64,000 bases of DNA from Diphasiastrum complanatum (lineage: Eukaryota > Streptophyta > Lycopodiopsida > Lycopodiales > Lycopodiaceae). The translations under genes and the position numbers were made by a program. Location of the stretch: contig CM055097.1 in assembly GCA_029204225.1 (NCBI GenBank), positions 48,816,052 through 48,880,051 of the forward strand, written 5' to 3'. Shown here in pieces: positions 26,939-38,581 of this stretch. Below the pieces are notes generated by a model. That model worked only from the letters and a program-made list of their open reading frames with translations. It made no database searches and was not told the DNA's origin. Numbering within the stretch: the stretch's first letter is position 1; every line of letters begins with the position of its first letter.

Positions 26939-28534
26939 GTGGCTGAAGAGTGTAGAATGCTCCATGCAAAATCTAGGATGAGTTCCTTGTCTTTGCAGGA
27001 TGGTGATGAGAAGGCCAATTTCTCATTCAAGGGCAAAAAGAAGACCAATGGAAAGAAGAAGCATCCAAAGGAGGCCAAAGAAGAGGATGATGCATCAAGC
27101 TCAAAGGACAAGTCAAAGCAGAAATGCTTCTTTTGTGGAAAGAAGGGGCATTATGCATCTGAATGCTACAGGAGGCTAAGAGCACAAGTGGAGGAGGACA
27201 AACAAGCAAACCTTGCAAAGGAGGAGGAGGAGGATGAAGTAGATGTATTCTTGATGGCATATACATCCTCACCAACAAGCAATAGCAATTCAAGAGACAA
27301 TTGGTGGATCGACAGTGGGGCTAGCCCCCACATGTCCTGTGAAAATGACTTTTTCTCTTTCAATGTTGCTAAAAAGTTTGTCTTTAATGCAAATGATGAA
27401 GAGTGTAGGATAGATGGTGTTGGCAACATCTCTTTGTGTCTTGAATCCTCAAAATGCATGGATCTAGAAAATGTCCTTTATGTACCATCAATCACCAAGA
27501 ATATGCTTAGTGTTGGTCTACTCTTAGAAAGTGGTTTGGATGTCCACTTTAAGCATGGTGTTTGCTTCATCTTGAAGAATGATGTTTGCATTGCAAAGGG
27601 ATTTAGACATGGAAGATTGTTTAAGTTGGAAGCTAGTGTTGCTTTTGAAAGAATGAGCTTGGCAAAGGAGGAGATCACTCGAGAGGAGATATGGGAAAAG
27701 TGTGATCTTGCTTGCATTGAGGAGGAGCATCAAAAGGAGGAAGATCTTGAGGATCAGCCTCAAAGCATGAGAGTTCCAAGGGAGTCCTCAATGACAATGG
27801 CCGAGTCATCAAATTGCATGCAAATTGTCCATTCAAGTGTGCATCTTGCAAGGGTGGTGAGCATTGGAGAGTCTACTATCTTTGAATACCTTTTTGAAAG
27901 TAGTGGTAGACATGACGTGACTTGTTTCTTACCTTTAAGATTCATGGTGTTTATTACTTTCTATGACAAGACAATGAAATGGGATGCTTTGAAATCTACA
28001 TTTGTTGTTGATAAAGCAATTTCACTGGATAACTATTTTTGTAATAGTTTGAATAAAGTCATAAAAGATGAAACATCATTTGCTTTGAAAATCTTTGTGT
28101 CCACATGCTTTGTGCATGATCATTCCAATGTAAGGACCAAAGATTATCCTATTTCAATGATAGGAATAATGGTGGTGTTTTGCTCTTCAAGTAGAGATTG
28201 TAGAATCTACTTGTTTTCAATTAAAGAATTTGTCAATGGTGGAAATGTGATCTTTCAAGAGTGGAAGATTTGTAAACTTGAAGAAGCACCTTTGGATCAA
28301 CACCTTATTCAATTCATTTATGGTTTGGAGTCAAGTCAAGTGGAGGATCAAGCTCAAGACCCGAGGACTCCAAGAAGAACCATGAGTATCAAGATGGAGC
28401 CATCTAGGCTCAATCATATGGATCAAGCAAGGCAAGTTGTCTTTGGCAACATTATTTATGCACTTAATAGTTTTATTGATGTATCTTCAAGTGCACAAAA
28501 TGCCTTGGAATCCATGGCTTGGCATGATGTATAG
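26939..28534 (+). CDS. Element C gag C-terminus / protease / unknown segment / pol linker fusion, 531 codons open
   Basis: The frame is uninterrupted for 531 codons, although gag is shifted just upstream. Zinc knuckle CFFCGKKGHYASEC is at residues 63-76 and protease NWWIDSGASPHMS at about 121-133. The gag-pre-integrase region (VLYVPSITKNMLSVGLLLES) runs to EEIW near residue 258, where relatives continue with the HKRLGH integrase zinc site. Instead there is a linker-like stretch (EEDLEDQPQSMRVP), about 165 residues (roughly 294-461) without recognised homology, and a second linker (SSQVEDQAQDPRTPRR). It ends ..ALESMAWHDV, where other family members enter RT. The unknown part is not membrane-like or low-complexity throughout, and its origin is unknown. 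Confidence 0.7.
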   Translation: MAEECRMLHAKSRMSSLSLQDGDEKANFSFKGKKKTNGKKKHPKEAKEEDDASSSKDKSKQKCFFCGKKGHYASECYRRLRAQVEEDKQANLAKEEEEDEVDVFLMAYTSSPTSNSNSRDNWWIDSGASPHMSCENDFFSFNVAKKFVFNANDEECRIDGVGNISLCLESSKCMDLENVLYVPSITKNMLSVGLLLESGLDVHFKHGVCFILKNDVCIAKGFRHGRLFKLEASVAFERMSLAKEEITREEIWEKCDLACIEEEHQKEEDLEDQPQSMRVPRESSMTMAESSNCMQIVHSSVHLARVVSIGESTIFEYLFESSGRHDVTCFLPLRFMVFITFYDKTMKWDALKSTFVVDKAISLDNYFCNSLNKVIKDETSFALKIFVSTCFVHDHSNVRTKDYPISMIGIMVVFCSSSRDCRIYLFSIKEFVNGGNVIFQEWKICKLEEAPLDQHLIQFIYGLESSQVEDQAQDPRTPRRTMSIKMEPSRLNHMDQARQVVFGNIIYALNSFIDVSSSAQNALESMAWHDV

Positions 28535-28745
28535 TTTTTGAAGTGTGCTACATGTATATAGACACATTTGTGGAACATCTTGTAAGGGATCCTTTAAGAG
28601 ATGGTGAAAGATCCTTCATGGACATCATTCTCTATTGGAGTCTCAAAAGTTCCTTGTTTGTAGCTGAATTTTTTAAACACTTCTAAAAGCATTCATTTAT
28701 CTAGAAAGAGAGTTGTAAATAGATCAAGCTAAATTTGAGGAGGAG
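28535..28745 (+). other. Element C 3' untranslated part with polypurine tract
   Basis: The sequence after the stop, ending in TTGAGGAGGAG (28735-28745), the polypurine tract that primes plus-strand synthesis, immediately before the 3' LTR. Confidence 0.8.
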
Positions 28746-29447
28746 TGTGAAGAATTGCCAAAAATTGGCAAATCTAGCTTGATAAAAAACCATGAAGAAT
28801 GGTGTAAATTTTGTACATAATTGGGTTCCACACATGTATGGCCAAGATGCCACATGGCAACCCACTCCTAATGTAGGTTAGGTCAAGTCCATAGGGTTGG
28901 TCATGTCATTTTGGTAGTAATTCCTAGTTTATAGTACCTAAATCCTAGATTTAAGGTGAAAAATTGACCAACTAGCTATCTACCAAGCATGACTCTAGGA
29001 TATAGACTAGGGTTTCATTTAAGGGCAAAAAGACTGAGTTAACTTCCTTATCACATGCTGGAAATCCACCTAACTTCACAAAGGAAGTCGAATCTGCTAT
29101 GTATTCCAAGCTCCCATAGTGAGAAGATAGAATATTTTTGGGGCTCATTGGCAATCTCAAGCTAGTTCACTATGTACATTGAGTTTTTGTGATCCAAATG
29201 AAACCAAATCAATTTCTACTTGTTTCTCAGGTTGAAGGCCGTATTACAGCATGTATTACACACGTGTGGGCTCAGACTTCAATGTTTATTAATGCTTTTG
29301 ATTGTTAATGCTTGTTGTTTGTCAAATTGCCAATCTAGATCAACTTTTTTGTGTCTAGTTTTCTGATAGATTGTTAAGCAAGCATCCAATCACTCTTGTG
29401 AATCTTTTGTAGATCCATTTATGGTCCTAAAGTACAATACTTTCACA
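28746..29447 (+). repeat. 3' LTR of element C
   Basis: 702 bases, TGTGAAGAATTGCC to ..AATACTTTCACA, matching the 5' LTR with few differences. It is followed by GAAGC, the target duplication. Confidence 0.95.
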
Positions 29448-29452
29448 GAAGC

Positions 29453-29748
29453 TAGTGAGAGCTATTCATGGCTTGACTTTAAGCTAATGGAAGCCCTTAG
29501 AGATAAGGCTATAAATAGAATAAAATACTTAAGAACATTTATTGCTAGAGAGGGCATACATGTGGAGTTTGTAAAACCATAACCCACCGTAAGAAGATGG
29601 GAATGGTTAAGATTACTATATAGAGTGCCTGGGCATCCTTCAACATCAATGTTTAACAGCCAGATTCTAACCCATAGCAAGGGCTTCTAAACATTTTTAA
29701 TCTCCACCGTAGATCTGCAACTGCTACGTATGGTATTCGTCATTCAAA
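29453..29748. other. Non-coding flank of element C
   Basis: It continues the pre-insertion sequence (..GGTTAGAAGC joined to TAGTGAGAGC). No gene recognised. Confidence 0.35.
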
Positions 29749-29817
29749 GGTGGGCTACTTGCTTTAGCCACCCTCACTGCTCAGTGGCTCGGGGGTGCTA
29801 CAGCAGGTAGCCCGCCT
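29749..29817. repeat. Strong inverted repeat (hairpin)
   Basis: GGTGGGCTACTTGCTTTAGC-CACCC pairs with GGGTGCTACAGCAGGTAGCC-CGCC, about 24 bases per arm with few mismatches, and an 18-20 base loop. It could be a terminal hairpin or a small foldback element. Its GGTGGGC start recalls the PLE terminal hairpin, but the rest differs. Confidence 0.75.
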
Positions 29818-30023
29818 CTAAATGGTAGATACCTAGTACGTAGTATAAAAACAGGTCTATTATATCTTGTGGAGTACTTATGGAGGTCTAAAATGGTCGG
29901 CTCTAGATTTAAGCTGAGTGATTTTTTCCACTTTGACCTTTTAGTTCTAAGTCTTAACCATATAACAGTGTTAAAATTTCTAATTACAGCCTCTATAGGC
30001 CGGCTGTTCTGGCGCAAGGGTGC

Positions 30024-30058
<35 letters not shown>

Positions 30059-32099
30059 AGTGAGGAGTCCGTTACGAGAGAATACTTGAAGAGAATGCTT
30101 GAAGGTCGCTCAGCAGATAGCAGATCATGAGCAGGCGGCTGCAGGGTTGCCGCTTCATTATGTGTCCCGAATGCTGATCGGGCTCCATCACCCACCCCTA
30201 TCGCTTTGATCATACGTTAGAAGTAGGCAGGCCGCAGCAGTAAGTTGAAGAGTAGAGATGGTCATTGGTATGCATGCGATGCTCCGAGATCCATGAATCA
30301 TGATTACGGTGCTGAAGCAGTTATGGGCACTTCAAATCTTGGATTCTCATCTGATGTCCAACCAATCATTCAATCAATTAACAACTTTATAACAACTTAC
30401 ATGTATCGCCCATCGGATACGTTGCCGCCGATGGCTAAGTATGAGGCTTGAGCCTTTGATGCCAACTTTGTATGGTGAAAGTCCGCCCACTTCACCTTTG
30501 GGTGGGGCCTTCCTGGGCATGAAGACCAGCCCAAAAAAATTCTATGGGAATAGACTAAAGGTCATGGAATTGAAAATTTATCCCCAACAGTCAAAGTCAG
30601 TGCATACCTCTTTAAAATTTACCCAATCCCAAGTGAAATGAAAGAAGAACCTTACGGACTAGATAATGAGTGTTTGGAGGCCCATTGTATAATGACAAGT
30701 CCTCTTGTAACTCCGGGTAGTAAAGATATAATCATTAATGACAAGTCCTTTAGACACTTTGGTAATGACGACGAGAGAAGAGGATGAGCCATTATATCCT
30801 TAAAATGTGCCAATAAACACCCATTATTGTACATAAATCTTCACGTTTATTTGGTAAAAAAATAACAGACACAAATTTCAAGATTTTGTAATAATTCCAT
30901 TCGTGAGAGCTATGTATTTTTAAATTCCATCCATGAGATCAATGTATTTTCAAGATTCCATACATGAATCTATACTAAGGTTCCTCTCAACATTTGAAAA
31001 TTTTGCAAGGTTTCTCTGTAGGCAAATTGTGTCAAATAAGCGTTATTGCAAATATAAAGAAACAGTTTTGATTGGTATGTGTGTTGCGGCCAAGGTGGAT
31101 GTTGCCTCATGTTAGACCAACCATTCGTTGGTTGTTGCATTTGAAATATATTTATATGTTATAGATTACATATATGTCTAACTATACGAGCAAATGCATT
31201 TGCATAATCAAGGGATAATTTACAATTTTGTTGGAGGCCTTCTCTACAAAATTTGAAATTTGAGAGCAAGGGCAATACACACTAAGCCCATGTGACCTTG
31301 TTATGCATTTGAAAGGACTTTATTCTTCACAATATCATGCATTTTGAGAGCGGTGTGTCACACTCATAGAAGAAGCCCATGAGCTTTCTAGGCAAAGTAC
31401 CTTGTTTACCTCTTCTTCTTCTTCTTCTTCTAAGCTTTTCATAGAGGAAAATATGAAGACAAAACCATAAAAACTCTCCCAAGGTTTTTACTCTTTTTAA
31501 TCAAGACATTTACTCGAGAATGGTGGATGTTCCTAGATTTGAAACATGTATATAGGACACTCACCCACCTCCTATCTTCAATCATGAAAGTGCTTGAGAA
31601 TTTTGTGAGGTTACCTTTAGGCTCTCCCATTTTTCCATTATTACTTCCCATATGTCATGTGATGAGTTGTATCTCATCCTCAAAATTCCTAATCAACACA
31701 AAACCCCAGATCCACCACTATTTTTTTCATGCACTTTCGAATATTTTTTTTCTTTTGTGTGTGCCCTCGTTTGTGCTCCAGCTTGAAGTTGAACTGCCAA
31801 TCTCAAGTAGAAGAAGTGAAGACTCACTATTGAAGTTTTGAACATTTCACATGTCTAAAACAATATGTCAAAACTTCGCAAAGTCTTTGATAGTGGGCTG
31901 ATATTTTCAAAACACTTCACAACGAAATGCATATATTTGTACAACTCTTCAATTTCATTCTATATTAAAACTTCCACTTCGGGAGACTCAAACACTTTAT
32001 AAAGACAAGGTTCATTTTAAAACTCAAGAACTTCATTCACAGAAATACCAAGGAGCCAATGCTAGACTTAATCTTTTCAAGAGCCACTATCCTTTTGCC
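29818..32099. other. Non-coding stretch with an (AC)n microsatellite
   Basis: (AC)15 at 30027-30056 and a short CTT run near 31412. No gene, RNA or element recognised in the remainder. Confidence 0.4.
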
Positions 32100-32817
32100 T
32101 CCACTTTACACTTATGGCCAATGCATCAAGATCAAGTCTTCCATGCATCTATGATAGCGAGTCATCAATATTGGACCTTCAAGATGCTTAAATGTGGCCA
32201 TGTTGACTGACTTGATGCTCATGTTAAGTTGAACCTCTATGCACTTCATTGATTCCAAGTCAAGATAGTTGAAAACCTTCCAAAATCTAAATGTGAAGGA
32301 GGATCTTGATCTAATTTGTAACTTGGAGAATTGTGACCTAAATTTGTGACTGTGACAATAGAATCTTGACTTATCCAATTCTTTCAGATTGATTACAAAA
32401 AAAATGAGAATGATGATTCATGCATGCAATATAATCAATTCAAAAAGTGTCCACTCGGGTTTTGGGTCTCTCCCTACCCTTCTTTAAGAGCTTATAACTC
32501 CTACTAGGTTCATCAGAATGAATTGAACCAATTGCAATGGAAAGAGGGCTCTTCTAGCTTTCCAACAAGCTATAATGTCAGTATCTTTGGACCTAGTACA
32601 AAGGAAATAGAGTCAAATGAAGTATTCTAGTTTTCACATATGTGAAATGTTAGAATTTTGTGCATCCTCTGTTTTGGACTGAAAATATCAGTTCTAACCT
32701 CATTCACCAAAAAACTGTTCAAGAATAGATAGCAAAACACCGCTAAACAACTCCCTAGTTTGAATTGTCATAGAATTCTTCAAACAGCTGATGTTAGTAG
32801 CATTCAAAGCATGGTAT
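32100..32817 (-). other. Probable leader of Copia element J
   Basis: About 700 bases on the 3' side of a primer binding site on the minus strand, the position and length expected of a Copia leader. No gag frame follows it at lower coordinates, so J is truncated. Confidence 0.45.
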
Positions 32818-32831
32818 GGCTCTGATACCAT
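32818..32831 (-). promoter_or_regulatory. Primer binding site of element J
   Basis: The minus strand reads ATGGTATCAGAGCC after an LTR ending ..TTTTCATC. It is complementary to initiator-Met tRNA, like the other elements here. Confidence 0.85.
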
Positions 32832-33385
32832 GATGAAAATCCAGCAAATTCACACGTGTGGGGAACCACAAGAAATGTGTGAATGATCTTTACCATGCTT
32901 TGTGGTGGCACACAGATCACCTGCAGAGCAATCCTGCAATCTACCAACAGATCTATGGCTAGAGTACAATCTAGAATGCTACAGATCAAAGCTACTTTAA
33001 TTCCTCACAAATAGAGAAAGTACACAAGCTTAATCATGTATGAAGAAGACACAAAATCCGAGTTAGAGAGAGAGAGAGAGAGCAATTACAAGCAACATAG
33101 AATGACATCCAAAATTGACATTATGACATTACAAATGCTTGATTCTTCATTAGAAATGAATGAGAATGATATGTACATATACAGGAGAGCCAAAATTCGT
33201 GGTACTCCTTGCATTCAATAAATATCCTACACCTATTCAAGTGCAAACTACTATTATCTTGACACCTAATTGCTTGCATGCACAGATTGCACCTAACTTC
33301 TACCTACTTTCTCCAAATGGCAATTTCTGAACTAGCCATGTACAAAACTACATGCATGTGTCCATTTCTCAAACGGTGCTTGTGA
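32832..33385 (-). repeat. 5' LTR of truncated Copia element J
   Basis: The LTR is inferred from the PBS at its left edge. It contains CACACGTGTG at 32851-32860 and a (GA)9 tract at 33065. The right edge is approximate, set where Gypsy RNase H sequence of element H begins (about 33390). No second J LTR is in the window. Confidence 0.55.
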
Positions 33386-33389
33386 TTGA

Positions 33390-35556
33390 ACCGGATGTAA
33401 GGATAGCGTATTTTGATGCATCGGTATGAACATGAAATTCAATTGTCCAATTTGGAGTTCATAGAAGTGATGCATAAGCTAATGCTTTCTTCAATTTCTC
33501 AAATACTTCCAATGACTCAATTGTCCAAATAGGTACAATGGTCAACTTATATATAGGTCATGCCAAGTCCGCAAAGAACAAAATGGCCTCATCATTGTAA
33601 GGCCCCATTTGGCACATAGCTTTGTTGAAATAAGGTTAACTCTCGAGCCTCCATCTATCATGGCTGTCTCTTTACCAAATAGTCTATGTTGGATTGATAG
33701 GGTAATGTTTCTTTGCTCACTTTCCCAGGTAGCCCCTACATTTAGTACTCCATTTGAATCTTCAAATTAGGCACAAAATAGTGGCTCCTAATGGACCATT
33801 GGTTCAATCTGAGTCAATTTTTTCACTAATACTTATTTTGCTTGAGGCACCAACTTAAGAAATTTTCCCAATGTAATATCCATCTTGCTAGATAGAATAT
33901 TCATGATCAGTTGTGTTTGTGCTTCAGGTTCTGTCATCTTGAAGGGTTCTTCGTGATGATGTAACTGTGTATTAACATCTGTTCGTGGATTACGTACTTC
34001 AACTACAGCTTTTTCAAGGCCTCTTTTTCTTGCAATTGTTTAATCCACTGTCTTATATTTTGGTATTTCTTCTTTTCTGAGTTGAGATTCGGATACACCC
34101 CTGATGTAGTAGATATATTAGTAGATGGCACCGATTCAGCAGGTGTTGGGGATCAACTAGAACTTCTTTTTGCTTTTGAGCTCTTGTAACAACCATCAAT
34201 GGTACACTTGGTTCAGTAGACTGAGCTGTTGGTCTTTGCTTGATTATAGTCATATTGAATGAGGTTGTTATCGACGGTGGTTTTGGTCTTGCTGGATAGT
34301 CCTTATAACAATGTCCATAACCACATTTTTGACTGAATGGGACAAACTTTCCTTTGTTAGAACATTCGCCACCTCTGTGATTTTCGCCACATGCAAAGTA
34401 TCCAAGTGGTGCTCTAGTCCATTGTCTAGCTTGTTGTTGTTGTGCAGCAACATAGATAGCATATTGTTCCGAAGGACCAATATCTTGATCAATATTGTAA
34501 TTCCTTTGTTAACTACCAACTGAAGAGTCTGGTTCCATTAGGTTCCCAAGAGGAGCATGTTGTGCTAGTGGAGGTGGCAAAGATAGTCGTTTAGGAAATC
34601 CAAGGCCAAAGTTTTGGGTTTGGTTCCGAGGATCAGATCCCTTCCAAGAAATAGGTTTCTGATATTGAAGCTTAGCGTATTTTTGTTGGATAATTCGAGG
34701 ATTAAACAAGCAAAAAGTTGTTTCGTGTCTCGTAGAGTTGCACAAATGACAAATAGTATCCATCATACTTCTTTTCATTGTTGGAAACTCATCTATGGTG
34801 TGATTTCACGCTTTCATCTTCTCATCGAACTGTGACTGCATCTTTTCCAGCTGCATCTGCTGCTTTTGGCCAAGTTTCTCGAATTTGTTAATCATCAACT
34901 CTGCTGTTGCATTGGTATTCGTGGATGCAATAGTGGTGGATATTGTAATGGTTTCCCCCATTGTATATGGAAACATTCCAATATTTGATTCATCAACAGA
35001 ATCTTCAACCTCCTCTCGTATTGCATCGTCCATAGCATGTTGTAAGGACACATAATCAGTTCAGTGTTTAAGCTTGCATCTAATCCTTTTAAGTAGACCT
35101 ACTATAAACCACATGATCATGACATCATTATTGATTAATTCAGGATCACACTCAGATATGAGGTGTTTAACCCGTTCAATATAATCTCACATCATTTCTC
35201 TCTTTCCCAATTTAATTTTACTTAAAAGTAGAAAATGATCTTCCATAAATTTTCTGGGTTTGAATCTTGTGATTAGGCTAGATTTAACCACTTTCCAATC
35301 CATGAATTTTGTCTCATCTTGGTTATAAAACCAATCTTGCTGCTCCAATTAAGGCCATAGGAAATAGCTTAAGTTTGTCTTGTGGAAAAACTTTGTCATA
35401 AACCTCACATGATTCCGAAAAGACTTTGAGAAATCTGACTGGATTAGATAACCCATTATACTTTGGTATCTCTAGACGAGGTGATCTTCTAAAAACAACT
35501 TGTGGAGCAGATAATGAAGGTTCAAGTGGATGCTGATCATCATCGAAATCATACAT
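33390..35556 (-). pseudogene. Ty3/Gypsy element H: gag, protease and RNase H start, with RT deleted
   Basis: Minus strand. Gag starts around 35556 (RRSPRLEIPKYNGLSNPVRF, KVFPQDKLKLFPMALIGAA), then a capsid stretch with DWFYNQDETKFMDWKVV. A perfect CX2CX4HX4C knuckle follows (CHLCNSTRHETTFC, about 34737-34778), and a second Cys/His cluster (FACGENHRGGEC) lies near 34390. Protease appears at about 33650 as AMIDGGSRVNLIS. Then RT is missing: a few codons later comes the RT/RNase H border (LTIVPIWTIESLEVFEKLKK, EFHVHTDASKYAI), ending near 33390 against element J. Many stops and frame changes. The same family occurs at 61430-62345. Confidence 0.8.
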
Positions 35557-36837
35557 CTTTGCAAATCACTAAAGACAATGAAATTGGATCTAGATTTATC
35601 AATCAACTCCTATCTTTTGATTAGATCTATAAAGACCCTATCACTTGACAATAATCAGATTTTTGATTTTGGAAAAAGGATCTTGATCAAGCAATCAACA
35701 CTTATAGAATAATAATTTCTCAGAATCAATATGAAATTGTAACAAAATGTTTCAAAAATTTGACAGCAGCTAGATCAGGTATATCAGAACTCAAAAATAG
35801 TATTGGCAAACGTTCCCTAGGTGAAGGTTAGCTTGGCGAGGGTTCTTTCACTGCTATTTTGGATAAAACTCACTTTTTTTTTTGTTGTTTTTGACAAATT
35901 TTTGATAATATTAATCTTCGTCAAATTGACAATGAGTATATTTGGTATTCATATGGCTAGGGTAGAACTGGCAAAGGTTCTTTCTGGTGAACAATAATGT
36001 TTTTGTAGCTTGGCGAGGATTAATATAGACTTTTTGGATGATCCTAATAGATCTAACCTTCGTCGAACTCAAAAATCATGGAATATTATATTTGAAATCC
36101 TCAGAAAAGTCGACGAAGGTTCAGGTGAAAAATCAAGAGCTATACTATTATTTTGTAAAAAAAATTCTTTTTTGACAAAAATAGATCAATATGAAAACTA
36201 ACCTCAACTTAATGTTCGCCCAACTCACTGATTATAAAAAATAGTATGTTGGACTGACTCTGACTCTGGCGAAGGTTTTGACGAAGGTTCTTCTCAGAGA
36301 ACTGATATTTTTGCCGAAAGGTATTAAACTTTCCACAAAAGGTTACCAACAACTAGATGAACAGTCACTTTGGCCTTCTATTTTTGGTATTATTTCTTTG
36401 TCAACTTGACAATAGATACATATGAATCACATCTATGTATAGTAGAATGGGCGAAGGTTCTTTTTTTGTTTTTTTAGAAATTTTGGTGGTTTTTTTATAG
36501 TTTTTTAAATCGGCTGGGAATTAACCTTTGCCCTTCAAACTGAAGATTCTCTGTATGAAGGCGGTGTTGTTTGCAAGTCGGTGAAGGTTTGTTGCCAAGG
36601 AACAAAAAGTTATCAATATTGATGATGATTTTGCCTCCTTTTCACCAAATGGCAGAAATGAACGATGCCAACATCATCATCAAAACAAGCTATCTCTAGA
36701 TTAGAAGATGTACGATCAAGAGTAGGACTCCATAAGGGTCATGAAAAAATACAAAAGAAAGCTTTTAGGAAAGACATGAAATTTACCATTTAAGCCAAGC
36801 ATAGGAGGATTAAAAGCATGTAGAATTTTTTCAAACC
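35557..36837. other. Non-coding stretch with dispersed GCGAAGGTTCTT words
   Basis: The motif G(C/A)GAAGGTTCTT or close variants recurs about eight times (near 35822, 35970, 36114, 36272, 36287, 36449, 36582). Two ~80 bp stretches around TTGACAATGAGTAT / TTGACAATAGATAC are related. It lies upstream of gag of element H and may be its leader or LTR. No gene seen. Confidence 0.4.
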
Positions 36838-37536
36838 ATACATGTGAAGAATTGCCAAAAATTGACAAATCTAGCTTGATAAAAAACCATGTAGAATAAT
36901 GTAAATTGTGTACACAAGTGGGCCCCACACATGTGAGGCGGAAACCCATCCTAATGTAGGCTAGGTCAAGTCCATAGGGTTGGTCATGTCATTTTGGTAG
37001 TGATTCCTAGTTTATAGGACCTAAATCCTAGATTTAAGGTGAAAATTTGACCAACTAGCTATCTACCAAGCATGACTCTAGGAAATAGACTAAGGTTTCA
37101 TTTTAGGTCAAGGAGAGTGAGTTAACTTCCTTATTACATGTTGGAAATCCACCTAAATTCAAGAAGGAAGTCGAATTTGCTATGTATTCCCTCTCTCCAT
37201 AGTGAGAAGATAGAAAATTTTTGGAGCTCATTGGCAATCCTCAAGCTAGTTCACTATGTACATTGAGTTTTTGTGATCCAAATGAAACCAAATCAATTTC
37301 TACTTGTTTCTCAGGTTGAAGGCCGTACTACAGCTTGTAGTACACACGTGTGGGCTCGGATTTTGATGTTGATCAATGCTTTTGATTGTTAATGCTTGTT
37401 GTTTGTCAAATTGCCAATCTAGATCAACTTTTTTGTGTCTAGTTTTTTGATCGATTGTTAAGCAAGCATCCAATCACTCTTGTGGATCTTTTGTAGATCC
37501 ATTTATGGTCCTAAAGTACAGTACTTTCACAATACA
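36838..37536 (+). mobile_element. Solo LTR of the element C family with ATACA target duplication
   Basis: LTR 36843-37531 (689 bases), TGTGAAGAATTGCC to ..AGTACTTTCACA, is flanked by ATACA at 36838-36842 and 37532-37536. No internal region remains, so it arose by LTR-LTR recombination. Scattered differences from the C LTRs, including a short deletion near the CACACATGTGAGGCGG part. Confidence 0.93.
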
Positions 37537-38207
37537 AAGGCATCAGGTATTGAACACTTTGTCTAGCTGCAACCCAAGATTTTGAGGTGAGAGGTACAAC
37601 TAGACTACAAAAGGTTGATGCGTAAAAAAAATTGGATAGTATGATTAATTTTTTTTTTACAAATGCAGATAAGCTTGTCATTCAATGGACTTGTGTCTAG
37701 TTTGTCGATGTTGTTTCAAAAGCATGGGGCCTAGATCACATCACACATTACATGGTTAGTTGCTTTATATAACCTTAATGTTTCTATAGTTACTTATTGC
37801 AATTTTTCTTTTCTAATGCTATCTCTCTCTATTCTACAACACATTCTTAGAGATCACACAACATTCTTTACGAATACATATGGGAGCACGAGTGGCTGGT
37901 CATTACAAGTAATGGATAAATTACATTGGTAAGCACAAACAACGTTCCATCGAAATGCTCAGCATGGGAGAACTAATGAAAATAGAAGCTACATTATTCA
38001 ACTATTTCAATGGTTCTACAAAAGAGTCAAATTAGACAGATCACCAAATCTTTAGATTACGACAAGTTTAGAAAAGCTTGCAAATTTATAGTGCAAGAGA
38101 GAAGCTCATCATAGGCACAACAAAAAATATTGTAATCATATTGACAATATAAATTGAGAATACAAAGTTTTCATTCATTGTCATCAAATTTGGTATCCTC
38201 TCCAATT
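37537..38207. other. Non-coding stretch, no feature recognised
   Basis: No gene or repeat recognised between the solo LTR and the end of element E. Confidence 0.35.
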
Positions 38208-38490
38208 GTTGTATTATCATTGAGAAACTCTCTGCTTAGTTAAGAAAACACAGTTTAAACACCCGACCGGATCAATCACCATAGCACAACGTCAAGAACA
38301 ATAGGACAAGACAACAGAATTGCTCTTCACAAAATGTATATTCAACTAATAAGTAAGTACAAAGATAAGTTGTTTAAAAGCACTCAAAGGGCTCGTAAAA
38401 GAAAGATGGCTCGATAACTCTAGAACTAAGCACATGTGGTGCCGTCAAAATAAGAAAGCATTGTATAAGTCGATCATTGCTATTTTAACT
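38208..38490 (-). repeat. Probable 3' LTR of Copia element E
   Basis: On the minus strand, after the pol stop, a purine tract (TTGAGGGAGAGAG) is followed by TTAAAATAGCAATGATCG, a typical Copia PPT-LTR border. The far end near 38208 (..ATAATACAACA) is a guess because no second copy is present. Confidence 0.45.
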
Positions 38491-38581
38491 CTCTCCCTCA
38501 ATGATCAATGTCTTTCTTTATTTTAGAGTTTACTCTATTCATGGAACATACCTCCATGATAGTATTACAAGTAAAGGCTTT

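Larger units (their letters stand above)
22717..29452 (+). mobile_element. Copia element C, complete ends, internally deleted (gag/protease only), with GAAGC target duplication
   Basis: The element spans 22722-29447 and is flanked by GAAGC at 22717-22721 and 29448-29452, a clear 5-bp target duplication. The order is 5' LTR (22722-23423), PBS, a 712-bp amplification of LTR+PBS, leader, gag, protease, a non-viral segment, a pol linker remnant, PPT and 3' LTR (28746-29447). Integrase, RT and RNase H are gone, so it could only have moved with help from a related element. Such gag-retaining, pol-less elements are known in plants (TR-GAG type). A solo LTR of the same family is at 36843-37531. Confidence 0.93.

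Noticed and set aside
29781-30213. Frames encoding poly Thr-His or Val-Cys
   Set aside because: Products of the (AC)n microsatellite at 30027-30056.
31527-31841. 104-codon frame with hydrophobic segments
   Set aside because: No start context, homology or neighbouring exon; composition follows T-rich local sequence.
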